Shown here: one piece after another, positions 24,777-35,249 of the stretch
Position numbering within the stretch: the stretch's first letter is position 1
How the letters are laid out: each line of letters starts with the position of its first letter
Assembly (NCBI GenBank): GCA_025716815.1
Contig: JAIXMN010000030.1
Coordinates: 186,001 to 250,000 of the forward strand
Direction of reading: 5' to 3'
Length of the DNA: 64,000 nt
Source: Dichotomocladium elegans
Lineage: Eukaryota; Mucoromycota; Mucoromycetes; Mucorales; Lichtheimiaceae
Notes under the pieces: model-generated
Database searches by the model: none
Seen by the model: the letters and a program-made list of their open reading frames with translations, nothing else
What the model was told of the DNA's origin: nothing
Program-made: the position numbers and the translations under genes

Positions 24777-25729
24777 ACAACAGCGTTCGTTTATGCACTA
24801 TTTGGGGTTAATCGAAGATTTAATATTGTAACTGGCAGGTCCCATGTTTCAGCTGGGATTCGGGGGAAATTGAAGGGGCAAACAAAATTTCATCCGCGCG
24901 AAATATAAATAGAACGCTGAGGGTCATGCAGAATATCGAGAATGTCAGGCTTAGCTGTCTGTCATCTTGTCACTGTCTGAAGACTTGTTCGGTGGACATT
25001 CGAAAATAGATAGTACCCAAAGTTCGGATGGCAATGACCAGAGCAGGAAAGAAGATGAATGAGTTATTGAGTGGGAGAGAGAAAGGACGCGCGGAATTTG
25101 GTTAGCAGTCGAGTTTATTATCCATTGACGAATCCATGTACTGTAGACAGGGAAAAAAGAGGTGGGAGATGTCTATTCACATGCTCCTATTTTTGTTTTT
25201 GGGACAAATGGGGCGAGCAACGTGGGAAGATACTATTCCCTTCGGTCACTTCCCCCACCCGCCGATTGTGCGTATGCATACGTATACTTGCCTGTCCGCG
25301 TGTGTGTAGACTCACGAGGCCATGACATCATGAATCCATGATCGCTCGCCGTCAGCTGCCCAACAGCAAATGTGCTGTGAAATGCATTGGGATACGTCTT
25401 TTTTCCCGGGTTAAGTGCATATTGGAGGAAAGGAAGAGAGGGATAGATAATGCTAGTACGGGAGGAACACCCGGATCGCGTTAACAAGGAGAGAAAACGA
25501 GAGGGAGAAAGAGCCTTAGGTTATGGAGATTGACCTACCTTTTAGTGCTTGTGCCGCGCTGTTCCTGTGCCGTGAATAGCTTTTGTAGTGGGGGAGGGGG
25601 TTACAAGCACGCCACAGTCACGTTACCTACGATAGACAACGGCAAGCCCGAGGAGGACCTAAACTGCGCTACGCCTTTTCTTCCTCCTCGTACCCCTTTC
25701 CCTTCTTCCTTCATCTTTTTTTCCTGACG
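24522..25729. other. Intergenic and Ypt1 promoter region
   Basis: Contains a compound CA/GA microsatellite at about 24731-24776. The 250 bp before Ypt1 are CT-rich (CTTTTCTTCCTCCTCG, CCCTTCTTCCTTC), typical of a fungal promoter or leader. No gene seen. Confidence 0.45.
24731..24776. repeat. Compound (CA)n(GA)n microsatellite
   Basis: A CG/CA run passes directly into about a dozen GA units. It lies in non-coding sequence. Confidence 0.9.
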
Positions 25730-26780
25730 ATGAATCCTGAGTAGTAAGTGAACACTTTTCATCGACACAAACGGACATACATACCATAATCCCGACTTGG
25801 ATGATGGCATCCTTCACTCTTGATGCCAGTGCATTGATGATGACAACTTAGAAGTCATTGGCAGTCCACTTACAAACCTTCCTTTTCCTGTAATATAGCG
25901 ATTACCTCTTTAAGCTTCTACTTATCGGCGATTCTGGCGTTGGAAAATCTTGCTTGCTTCTCCGTTTTGCTGATGACACTTACACTGAGAGCTACATTTC
26001 GACCATTGGTGTGGATTTCGTAGGTTCACGAAAGGGAGAGCGGTGCATATCGAGGGATGAAAACGTTTTAAATAATATACCTAATGAATATAGAAAATTC
26101 GAACCATTGAGCTTGAAGGGAAAACTGTGAAACTCCAGATTGTAAGTTCACCATCCTTTTGTTTGCGTGTGTGTGGGGAAGGGGTTATAAAAGAAAAGGG
26201 GCGGCAGTGGTCGGTGGTTGTGATGGGGTTTGCACCAGGTCATGATATGTTAACTTAAGAGATGATATTAGTGGGACACCGCTGGTCAAGAGCGTTTCCG
26301 CACCATTACATCGTCATACTATCGTGGCGCACATGGCATTATTGTCGTGTACGACGTGACTGAACAGGAGTCTTTTAACAACGTGAAGCAGTGGATGCAG
26401 GAGATTGATCGATATGCTGCCGAGGGAGTTAACAAGCTCTTGGTGGGCAATAAGAACGACATGGTCGACAAGAAGGTTGTCCAGTCAGAGCAAGCAAAGG
26501 TAAGGCATTGGCGCTATTCTACTGGACATCGGGGAAGGAAAAAGGGGGATACTGATTGTGCGCCCGTTGCCTATAGGAATTGTCAGAGTCGTTGGGTATC
26601 CCCTTTTTAGAGACCTCGGCCAAAGACTCAAGCAACGTAGAACAGGCCTTCCTGACCATGGCCAAGCAGATTAAGGATAGAATGGGCAGCACCATGCAAC
26701 AACAGCAACAACCCAAGTCCACTGTGAAGGTTGGACAGGGTGCCGCGGTCCAACCCAAACAAGCCGGTGGCTGCTGCTAA
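25730..26780 (+). CDS. YPT1: Rab GTPase Ypt1/Rab1
   Basis: Exons 25730-25743, 25899-26019, 26094-26141, 26272-26499 and 26577-26780 give 204 aa. Exon 1 is 14 nt (MNPE plus two bases of Tyr). All GTPase motifs are present: P-loop GDSGVGKS, switch I with [21 protein letters not shown] and ETSAK. The protein ends in GGCC, the double-cysteine signal for geranylgeranylation. Switch and hypervariable sequence fit Ypt1/Rab1, which drives ER-to-Golgi vesicle tethering. The tail has a short Gln run (MQQQQQP). All four introns are GT-AG. Confidence 0.96.
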
Positions 26781-27359
26781 ATCAAATCCTCAGATATATC
26801 CAGCACACCGCCTATCAACCCCTCCTTTCCCTCACCAAATCACAGAATTATATTACTGTGATCCTTGCAATTCTCTTCTCTTTCTTTTTGCTGTGTGTGT
26901 ATGTTCCTTGTGGTTCACTGACTCAAAGTTACCCAGCCCTCGCCGACATTGCTCATACACAGTTCGTCTATTTCGACATCTTCGCCACTTACTCTAATAA
27001 ACACGTCTTGTTGTTTCAATATGTGCTTCTTTCACGTGAGTCCAGTGTAGCGCACTTTTCGGTTTGGGACACAATACAAATATACGTTTTTGGAAGAGAG
27101 AAAAAATAAGTAAGGTTCAATAGTCCCTTTTATGTGCAGTAGACGGTAGACCGTCCACCCAGCGCAAGCATGCGAAAACTTGTACCCCTTTGCAGGTCAG
27201 GAGTGGAGAGATGCCCACAGGACCAAACACATGCACCTTTAACCGCCTGGGTCTAGGGCCTTACTCGGGACCGAACGAATCTTGCGCCTTTGAAGCGCGC
27301 ACGGACTAGGTATAGACGTGCTGTACCTGTGAGCGGAACTGCAAAGCAACTCAGATTAT
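26781..27359. other. Ypt1 3' flank
   Basis: T-rich 3' untranslated sequence of Ypt1 and then unremarkable spacer to the Tc1 copy. No gene seen. Confidence 0.45.
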
Positions 27360-28738
27360 ACACTCTTTTTCAAAATCAAAGTCGCAGGATTGCAAAAATA
27401 CAGATCGCATTTTGCCCAGAAATCTTTACGCGTGATGACAAATCGAATGTCACACACATACACGGAAAGATGTCGCACAAAAAAAAGCTTTCTCTTATAT
27501 ACACTTTAACATTCTGAAATGGGCAACGTAATTTTCTACCAAGATGGCCAAGGTCATGTCGTTGATGAGCGTGGCTGTCTTGAACCTATGGACTATGCCA
27601 TTGATGAGGAAATGTACTCACTTCAATCCGTTTGTTCTCACACTGAATATCTGCGTAGCATATTGTGCAAAGATAACCCTGAGCTTACTCCCACACGCAT
27701 TCCCCAGCGAAAGGATACAGACATTCGGATGAAAGAAGCTGGGATCAAGCGCAGTTACACAGCATACACTGACCAAGACAAGGTCAGATTTTTCAAACGG
27801 ATGTTTGAGAAGATCTTGAATGCGTCAGCTGCTAGGTCTCCATATTCGTTCAGTCCAGCGATGAGCATTACAGTACAAGAAGGGCCCTGACAGCATCTTT
27901 AAGAAACCTAACACGGGGGGACCGTTCGCGTATTCTCAATGAAGAGCATAAGCGCATTCTTTTAGAATGCGTTGACGAAGACCCATCCATTGTTCTAGAG
28001 TATCTGCTCCAACGATTTGAGGGTCTCAAAGCATATAAAACGACGCTCCATCGATTTATGAAAACGTATGCAACTTGTCATTAAAAATAGTTCGGTTTCA
28101 GCCTATAGACAGGAATAATGCTGCGAAGATCCAAGAGCGCCTTGACTGAGTATGCAGATGGGATAGGACCGACATCGACTTCAAAGCTGCGTTTTTTCTT
28201 TGATGAGTCTGGATTACATATTAACATGAAATGCAGCATGATGTGGTCCAAGAAAGGAACCCCTGCAGTGGTTACAGTACCAAAGACAGCCACAATCTGG
28301 GAGCAATCTCAGGATCAGGCATCATTCAATGTAGCTTGAGACTCCCGCAGCCACCAATCAAGAAAAGAAGAATGCAGGTCAATCTGAAGTTGCGAGCAGA
28401 GGAACTGCAACTGAACATCATCTCAGCTTCCTTAAGGCAACAATGGACGAGATGGATAAGTATGAACATACGAAGGGCCATTAGTTGGTAATGGATAATG
28501 CACCTATCCATACGGCTCAGGATATTTCTGAATACATCGAGTCTCGGAGATATCGATATGCTTATCTTCCACCATACTCGCCTGAACTCAATTCTATTGA
28601 GCAGTTTTGTCAGTGGTCAAGGGCAAAGTTAAATGCAATAGGTTCTTGGAAAGCGAGACGTTGATAACATAGATCTGCGGGGCATCCAACAGCTTAAAGC
28701 TGAGCGATCTCGAAGGTTTCGTTTCTCATTCTCATATG
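27360..28738 (+). mobile_element. Decayed Tc1/mariner element, copy D (best transposase)
   Basis: Starts near 27360 (TTTTTCAAAATCAAAGTCGC). The transposase frame from 27519 is open for 123 codons (MGNVIFYQDGQGHV to VQEGP). It then continues in shifted frames with all catalytic regions recognisable: DESG near 28205, VMDNAPIH-like at about 28490, and YAYLPPYSPELNSIEQF at about 28557-28610. The D, D and E positions fit a Tc1-type DDE transposase. Several frameshifts make it inactive. The element lacks its own 3' pyrimidine-rich segment and terminus and is instead followed directly by the Fanzor relic. Confidence 0.78.
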
Positions 28739-29875
28739 TTAACTGCCGTAATGGGAACAACTGTGATCCGACTGCTCCTCCACCTTTGGAGCTGCTCCGG
28801 TTCTTGGGAGTACATCCCTGTCCCTTCTCTTCTTGATAATGGAGACTCCTACGCCATCCGTTTCAAGCGTACCACGAAATCGAAGTACTCGACTCTCTGA
28901 AGACTTGAGAGCTTTTGAATAGAAATCGCTGACCTCATCCCATCCGCCAGGATAAGGAATTTTTTTGGCCCATGAGCGACCCAGAATGTTTTGCCATATG
29001 ATTTTTGCATCAATCATTATGTATGACGGAGACCATGACCGACGAAGAGGGAAACAGGCAAATGCAGGCAGCTGAAGTCGCTCAAAAAGGAGAGCGAGCT
29101 GGTAAAAGGCTGCCGTATATTGGATTGGATGAACCTTTGCATCGTAGTAGATACTATCATTGTCAAAGGCGTGGGTACTGGTGTAGGCATCGAAAATTGG
29201 CCGGATGGCGTCGAAAGCTTCCTGAAGATAAGCTGGGTCGTCTGGGATGTCGTCTCTGGATACGTTTCGAGGAGCTACAATCTGCTTAAATGTTGTTGCG
29301 GGTGTAATGATTGTCTCTCGGATGCGTTGACTGATTTGTGTCACGTCCAGACCTTGGCCACTCAGCTGCTCTTCAAGCTCCTCTTTCCGCTGTCGAATAT
29401 TCAGCAAGGCATTGATATATGGCCCGCCGAAAATGTTGGCCGAATCGCATTTGAATGTTATTGGTGTAAGCAGCAACGATCTTGGCGCCTTCGTAATTTG
29501 CACATTGCTGGGAGTATGGAAAGGATGGTCGTTCATAATTTGTATATAAGAGGTATGGCGTCGAGTATTCATCAATCAGATTCCGGTATCGAGTCGTTTC
29601 CTCGCCACAGCCACGTCGTTTGTAATCGATCAATGCGAGCCAGACTTCAGCAAAGAATCTTTCGTTGATAAAAGCCCTGATGTCAAAATTTTCATTGGCT
29701 TGGAACTCGTGGAGAAAATGTATTTTGATAGTGCATATGTATGCACTGTCGTTATATTCACAAGGTCGACCAAATGGGTCAGCTTTTCGCGGTACTCTTG
29801 TCTCCAGCCTATGCTGTCAATGGATGCTTTCACACACATGGTACGATCGCGGGTTTCGGGTCGATGAACATTCAT
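28739..29875 (-). pseudogene. Fanzor (TnpB-like RNA-guided nuclease) relic
   Basis: A minus-strand coding relic in three frames: 29875 to about 29712, about 29711 to 29435, and about 29430 to 28739. The frame breaks are at a T-run (ATTTTCTCC) and at CATTTTCGGCGGG. Recognisable blocks in order are IQMRFGQHF, YINALLNIRQRKEEL, DSIYYDAKVHPIQYTAAF, CFPLRRSWSPSYIMIDAKI, and the segment RFRGTLETDGVGVSIIKK. This order and the ETDGVGVS segment match fungal Fanzor proteins, which continue into the RuvC nuclease domain. Here the sequence ends at a stop before the first RuvC motif, exactly where Tc1 copy D begins, so the nuclease half is missing. Assignment is from recalled family patterns and should be checked by search. 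Confidence 0.65.
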
Positions 29876-30056
29876 ACTTAGAATGATTGTTTTAGTAATG
29901 GTAGGTTGTCGATGAAACGAGTATATCAAAGAAAAAGAAAGAGTGAGAGTAAACAAGCGGTTTTCCACGCGAAAGTATATATTATCTATTCTTTCTTATT
30001 TGACTAGTCTCATACAAGCATTCAGATGGTAGGATTAACGGGAAATCAATTATGTA

Positions 30057-30207
30057 CAGTGGCCGCCCCTCATAATGATATTCATTATAATGATAATTCA
30101 TTGTAGCGATACACGCAGAACAAAATTACCAGGTAAGGCTTATTCCAATTCATTATAGTGATGCGATTTCCTGGAACCGAGGGTATCACTATAACAGGCG
30201 GCCACTA
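30057..30207. mobile_element. pogo-like MITE, copy 2
   Basis: About 151 bp with 24-26 bp terminal inverted repeats (CAGTGGCCGCCCCTCATAAT at the left; complement of the right end TAGTGGCCGCCTGTTATAGT) and TA on each side. The internal sequence matches the element at 1503 in reverse orientation (GTTCC, AAATCGCATCACTATAA, TTGGAATAAGCC). No coding capacity. Confidence 0.75.
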
Positions 30208-30624
30208 TAACATAAATGCACATCCAATTCCTATCAAGCCGACCTCTGAATATGCCCAATACAATTTCGTTTCTAACAGCACCACGGACGGTATGTCGAT
30301 TGCTGAAATACGCTATGCGAACCGCCTAGGGCTAAAAAAACCAAAATAAACAGTATCAATAAATGGTGGAAATCGTCAATGAAAAGAGCATGTGACCCGC
30401 CGCTGTATCTACTGCAGCATCGTTTATCACAAAGAAATTTCTTCTGCTCCTCCTTGATTTCCTCTAAATAATGGACAACTGAGAAATCTCCTTTCTCCAT
30501 CGACTTCATCCCGACCCTCTCTTCCATGGTCTTATCCGGTATGATCGCTATAATACCAAATTATTTTATTGCAACTAACATCCACTGTCCCTTATAGATT
30601 AACCGATCGTACCCGTGCTTGATG
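30208..30624. other. Spacer, no gene seen
   Basis: About 400 bp between the MITE and the Tc1 3' fragment. A minus-strand frame at 30273-30527 has a hydrophobic end (LLILFILVFLALG) but no supporting context. Confidence 0.35.
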
Positions 30625-31004
30625 AGCCATGGAAGAGAGGAGTTCCTGAACACCCTTCCGCTCCTTCCGCTCTTTTTCGCTGCCACCGCAGGCCCCATTT
30701 CGCTCCTTCCCTCCGCCGCCGCCTGTCTCTTCTGGTGTGCTGGCTCTCTCCTCCTGTCTCTCCGTCCCAGTTATCTCCGGGACTACCCAGGATAACTCCT
30801 GGGTCCTTCGGGGCCCTTGAGTGTAAGTTAAAGCGTATGGAGGAGTAGTGTTTTTCTGTTGACTAACAGGTTTTAATCCATGGATGCGAAATCTTTTTGC
30901 CTATTGATACGACAAATTTATATAATTCAATGCGACATTTTTTTTTGTATTTTGCACGACATTATTTTATCTTGTTTACGACATTTATTTTTGAAAATAA
31001 AGTA
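30625..31004 (+). mobile_element. Detached 3' end of a Tc1/mariner element
   Basis: A pyrimidine-rich block (CTCCTTCCGCTC, CTCCGCCGCCGCC) is followed by the tail shared with 19310-19502 and 55960-56073: TTCTGTTGACTAACAGG, then three spaced CGACA motifs, then TTTTTGAAAATAAAGTA at 30988-31004. The terminus is the inverse of the 5' terminus of copy C (TACTTTATTTTC), so this is the right end of the same family. No transposase precedes it directly. Confidence 0.65.
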
Positions 31005-31319
31005 ACAGAAGCTACATATAAGGGCAGATATGTCGGATTTATTCAGTTCACTGATATATAGTGTCACGGAAGGCGAGGATTTAGTGCTCAGGTACATTAG
31101 ACCCAAGGCGACTGGGTGATCGTAGTATTAAGGCAAACAGACTTGATGGGAGGAGCATTTGGAGGTAGCAGATGCAGCTACAGACCGCTGCAACACCGGC
31201 GGACGGTCTTCCTCCATCGAAATAAGTGTAATCACTGGAGTTATGCTTTGAGCACCCATCCTTGGATCTACCAGATGGACTATCATCTTACAAAAGAAGA
31301 AAGGAGTAAAAGAGAGATA

Positions 31320-31817
31320 GAGAGAGAAACTACACCCTCATTCTGATAGAAGCGGATGCAGCATTGACTCCTATTAGGCTCGATGATGCTAAACAAAATA
31401 CGCGTAGTCCTGGCAAATAGCGTTGTTTGATTTACCACTGTCATGGATGTCGTACTGACCGTCGCCAGAAGAGGGGTTAGTACAATAGGACTAGAAAAAA
31501 AAGCATATATATATATATATGTATGTATACGTAGCTTGCGGAAATTCTTTAGTGTTGGGTGTTCTGTTTGCCACAGAACAAAAGGGTATTCCTTCGCTTT
31601 CAAACTTGGCCACCTCAAGCCCCGGTTGACGCGGCAAGACAAGCCAAAAGTCTTTATCATTTTGAATCTGGGCTTGCGGTCCTTCTTTCTGCGACAACTG
31701 CTCCGGATGAGCGACAGTACTGGGCTGGTGTTGCGTCTCTTGGGCGGGTACCGTGGTTGATTGGAACAAGCAATAGGCGACGACGATGGTTAAACCAGAA
31801 CGTGAAATAGGATACAT
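31320..31817 (-). pseudogene. Decayed secreted-protein gene
   Basis: The minus-strand frame starting at 31817 has a signal-peptide-like start (SGLTIVVAYCLFQSTTVPAQ), a Gln/Pro-rich stretch, and then a domain beginning DFWLVLPRQPGLEVAKFE and GIPFCSVANRTPN. After an AT-rich stretch with an acceptor near 31490, related sequence continues in different frames (GQYDIHDSGKSNNAICQDY, then SIIEPNRSQCCIRFYQNE). The pattern recalls a family of small secreted cysteine-containing proteins common in Mucoromycota, but the frames do not join, so I call it a pseudogene. Function unknown. Confidence 0.4.
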
Positions 31818-32371
31818 CAGGAATGAGAGGGGGCGTTGACAGGTATAGTGGCAAGCGTCTCAACTTTTGTACTGAATTCTCACAAGCAAAGGATCGACCA
31901 TATTAGACTCGACTCATACGACCGGTTCTATGGCTAATGAGGTGAATCATATCCATTGTGTCAAAAGTCAGGTATGACTTTGTGGATTATCCTGGGAGAT
32001 CACTCTTCGGTCACCATCGTAAAACATCCCTATTTCCGCTAGGTAGACTTAGTCTTGGCGCTAAGGGGAGGGGCAAATTTTGATTGCCCATGTTGTACTG
32101 CGGATTCTTTCACTTAAGCTAAAATGGATACATACTCGATTTGGCCTATCAGGCAGCAAATGAAAGAAAAGGGCGGGCTGGGGGTATGGGAGAACAGGGT
32201 GATAGTCAATTAATACCATCACTCGCAGAGGGACAAGAGAAGAGAAAGAGAAAGAGAGAAAGCTGAAAAAAAAAGTAAAAAACGGAAGAATGTCTCTTGT
32301 CTGACCCGGATTTCTGCCTTCTTCCTATTCTTATACCAAAAATAATATCAACTCTCTAGTCTCCATCCCTA
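31818..32371. other. DHHC gene promoter region
   Basis: No gene seen. A purine-rich strip (AAGAGAAGAGAAAGAGAAAG, near 32230-32265) lies about 110 bp before the downstream start. Confidence 0.45.
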
Positions 32372-34125
32372 ATGGCAAAGATTGTCGACAGTGCCCTTGA
32401 CAAGGCAGGGCCAGTCTTTGTCGGCATCGCAGTGATCCTCATCGACATGTGTGTCTTCGCCTATTATCTTGTCATATTCCCCTACAATCATACCTGGACC
32501 GACGAGACCACCTTATTTTCTAAGCTGTTGACAATGGCTATTTTTGCGTTCACGCTATATATGGTTTACTGCATACATTTCCATTATTACATGGCCATCA
32601 AGACTTCACCTGGATCGTTCATCAAGGATCCACCTGTGCAATCGGGAAATGTGGAGCAGGTAGATACACTTAACTCTTTATATATAGCATCGCCTCCTTC
32701 ATGTTCTACTGTCTGCTTTTTCCCTTTCTTGGAAGGAGTAGAAACGAGCATGAAATTATTATCTTATTAAGCAAATGGTGATGTTCTAGGATGAAGAAGT
32801 ATCTGCAAGGGAAGTCATGTTGGACATGGAAGAATACTCTAGCCCACCAAAGATATGTAAAAAATGCAAGTATTATTACTTCCTTCCCCTACTCCTATTC
32901 CCCACCCCTTTTGAGCCCGAAAATCTACCATGCAAAATTAAAGTATGTGTAATAATAATACGTTTACCATCTGCGCTAGGTCACTTGCCTAAACCAGAGC
33001 GTGCGCATCATTGTAGCGTATGCAACAAATGCATTATGCGCTTTGATCACCATTGCAAGTAACCAAACGCCAAGCCAATCTCTAGGCGTTATTCAGCTGA
33101 CCCGTGTTTTTTGTCTTGTTAGGTCCCTGGATCCATAATTGCGTTGGCCATTTCAATCACCGGTACTTTGTTTTATTCATGACCTACTTGTCCGTCTCGG
33201 CCGGATACTTTGTATTCTTTGGATGGCGACCTTTTGTGATCTCACTGGATGTCGTTGGGACCGAGGCAAGCAATTCTAATGATATTCGGAAAAGAGGTGG
33301 TGGTGATGGTGGCGAAAATGACATATGGAAGAGGTGTAGCTAAAGAAAGAAAGATACTGCTTGCCGTATAGTGGCCCTATTACTATCCTCGACCTCTGGT
33401 GGCATTTTCCATGATCCTTGCTATATGTATGGGTCTTGCTATTGGTAAGTACAGGATGGGCAACCTCTTATGCTCATATTTAATCGATATTTTTTTTGTT
33501 CTCAAATGCTTAGGTGGGTTGTGTGCATGGCATTATTACTTGGTACAATTCCCCCCAGGAAAAGAAACAGAGGTGGTTCGACTGAAGAATGAATGCTAAA
33601 AGTCATGAGCTAGATCATAACTGCGCAGACCACTGTCGAATATTACAACAACGATTTTGACCGGCGCCAATGCAAGCGGAATGGGGAGGTAATATATAAG
33701 ATTGAGATATAGACAAGGCAAATAGGGAACTTCCGGAGCTAGGACATTGATCTCTGTGCGTAAAAGGTATTTATCAACATGTACGACTTTGGGGCCAAGG
33801 AGAACCTTCGCCGTTTCTTCAACATTTGCGATCGATTGTGAGTGCTATTAAAATCTGAAGCTGTTCACTTGTTAATCCTCATCCTTTCTATCGTATGACG
33901 AAAGCCCATGGTACACCATTCTAAAGCCAGTGCCGATTCCTCCGCGAGTAGGTCCACCATTAAGAAGTGCGCGAAAGTTTGGACTAACAGAGATTGCAAC
34001 AGGGAAACGGCCGGACATTTGAAAAGAGCGAAGCATTCTATATGCTACCAAGATCGCGACAGCGCGACCATATGGAGATGCATAGTGAAGGCCAAGATAT
34101 TGATGATGACATTAAAGATACCTAA
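32372..34125 (+). CDS. DHHC palmitoyltransferase (ZDHHC16/Pfa-like)
   Basis: Ten exons: 32372-32659, 32790-32865, 32980-33054, 33123-33265, 33372-33444, 33514-33542, 33614-33688, 33767-33837, 33905-33947, 34003-34125; 331 aa. Two N-terminal membrane helices (residues about 14-34 and 50-72) precede the zinc-binding DHHC domain with spacing C-x2-C-x9-HC-x2-C-x4-DHHC, ending [19 protein letters not shown]. Two more helices follow, then the TTxE motif ([20 protein letters not shown]) and the conserved [14 protein letters not shown]. It attaches palmitate to cysteines of membrane proteins, probably at ER/Golgi. Introns 2, 3 and 4 begin with GC (AAT|GCAAGT, CATT|GCAAGT, GAG|GCAAGC); intron 3 splits the catalytic Cys codon T|GT. 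The last intron (55 nt) restores an acidic C-terminal tail; without it the frame ends at 34022. Exact subfamily is uncertain. Confidence 0.9.
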
Positions 34126-34292
34126 CTTGCAACTCGCTTTCCTCCTGATCTAGCCTTTGAGCCAAGTTTGCTTCAACGCTCCATGTTTATATAGAGATAA
34201 TTGATATGTAATATAATTTATACACATATACATAGGCTCCTTTCTTCCTTTCTTCCACTGTTCGTAACCAAGTGTATAGAGTGCATAATTTT

Positions 34293-35063
34293 CTAGGTCT
34301 TGGCCGTTCGGCTTAGCCGGCGCCACAGCCGTTTGACGATCGATTCTCGATGAGGAGATGCTGGGACTACGCTCGCGGTCGTGGTCGGCCGGCTGAATAC
34401 AGAGGATTGTCGTCGGGGTTCTGTGAACGTTGAAGAGGGATGGACGCCATCACTGGAAGTCTCCCACCTAGAAGATCTCAACACCGGCAGCGACCGCTTT
34501 GACAATGGTGGTTCGCCTGTTGTGGAAGGCTTGTAGGAGGGGGGTGGCCTGGTATGGGCATGACTGGGTGGGCGGAGCGATTGTGGTGCATCTGGCGGTG
34601 GTCGCTGTCGGTTAGAGTGCCTCCATGGGTTTTGGTGATGATGCGAGAAGGCCGCACCCGCTGGAGGAGTCTGGGAATCACGCCTGATCCTATTGTAACT
34701 GTTGTGCCCACCCACGGGCGGGCGATGGCGCTGCGGTTGGTGAAATTGCAGCTGCTGATTGTGGAACTTTGCGGGAGACGTAGTAGCAGGAGGAGGGTAG
34801 TTGTAGAAGACAGGTGCACAGTAGTAGTAGTATTGAGGGACATGGTATTGCGGCTGGCCATAGTAGGAGCAGGAGGCAGAGGAGGTGGAGGCGGAGGCGG
34901 AGGCGGAGGCGGGCGAGCGAGGTGAATGGTAAGACTGCTGGGAGAGCGAGGGAGGAGGTGAAGGCGGAGGAGTCATGTTCGTTGGAGCGGGGACGTAATA
35001 GCAGGGCTGCCAGTAAGGAGGATGGGGATATTGCTGTGCTTGAGACTGGACTTGGGTATCCAT
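34293..35063 (-). CDS. Disordered Pro/Ser/Tyr-rich protein
   Basis: Single-exon frame of 256 aa, convergent with the DHHC gene (167 bp apart). It is rich in Pro, Ser, Gln, Tyr and His: PHPPYWQPCYYVP near the start, an alternating SASASASTSS tract (a GGAGGC repeat at 34880-34916 on the plus strand), then YHVPQYYYYCAPVFYNYPPP. The C-terminus is basic and possibly helical (RESIVKRLWRRLSRTAKT). No domain is recognised. Tyr/Gln-rich low complexity suggests an RNA-binding or condensate-forming protein, but this is inference. Confidence 0.55.
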   Translation of the reverse strand: MDTQVQSQAQQYPHPPYWQPCYYVPAPTNMTPPPSPPPSLSQQSYHSPRSPASASASASTSSASCSYYGQPQYHVPQYYYYCAPVFYNYPPPATTSPAKFHNQQLQFHQPQRHRPPVGGHNSYNRIRRDSQTPPAGAAFSHHHQNPWRHSNRQRPPPDAPQSLRPPSHAHTRPPPSYKPSTTGEPPLSKRSLPVLRSSRWETSSDGVHPSSTFTEPRRQSSVFSRPTTTASVVPASPHRESIVKRLWRRLSRTAKT

Positions 35064-35249
35064 AATGCTTTGAAGGGAAAGTGCGGATCCAGCAAGTATA
35101 TTTTTATCAGCGTCACCTGTTGTTGGAAGGGAGAGAATGGAAAGAGAAAGAGAGAGAGAGTTCTTGACCGAAAACGAGGAAGACGGAGAAGGATGTAAAC
35201 CGAGGCGTATGCGTGTGTATGCGCCGCTTTATCTTCGAGAACCTGCCCG

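Noticed and set aside
33948..34022. Alternative C-terminus of the DHHC protein ending at 34022
   Set aside because: It arises only if the 55-nt intron with a CTAAC branch site is retained. Splicing gives a GNGRTF segment and acidic tail that fit the family better.
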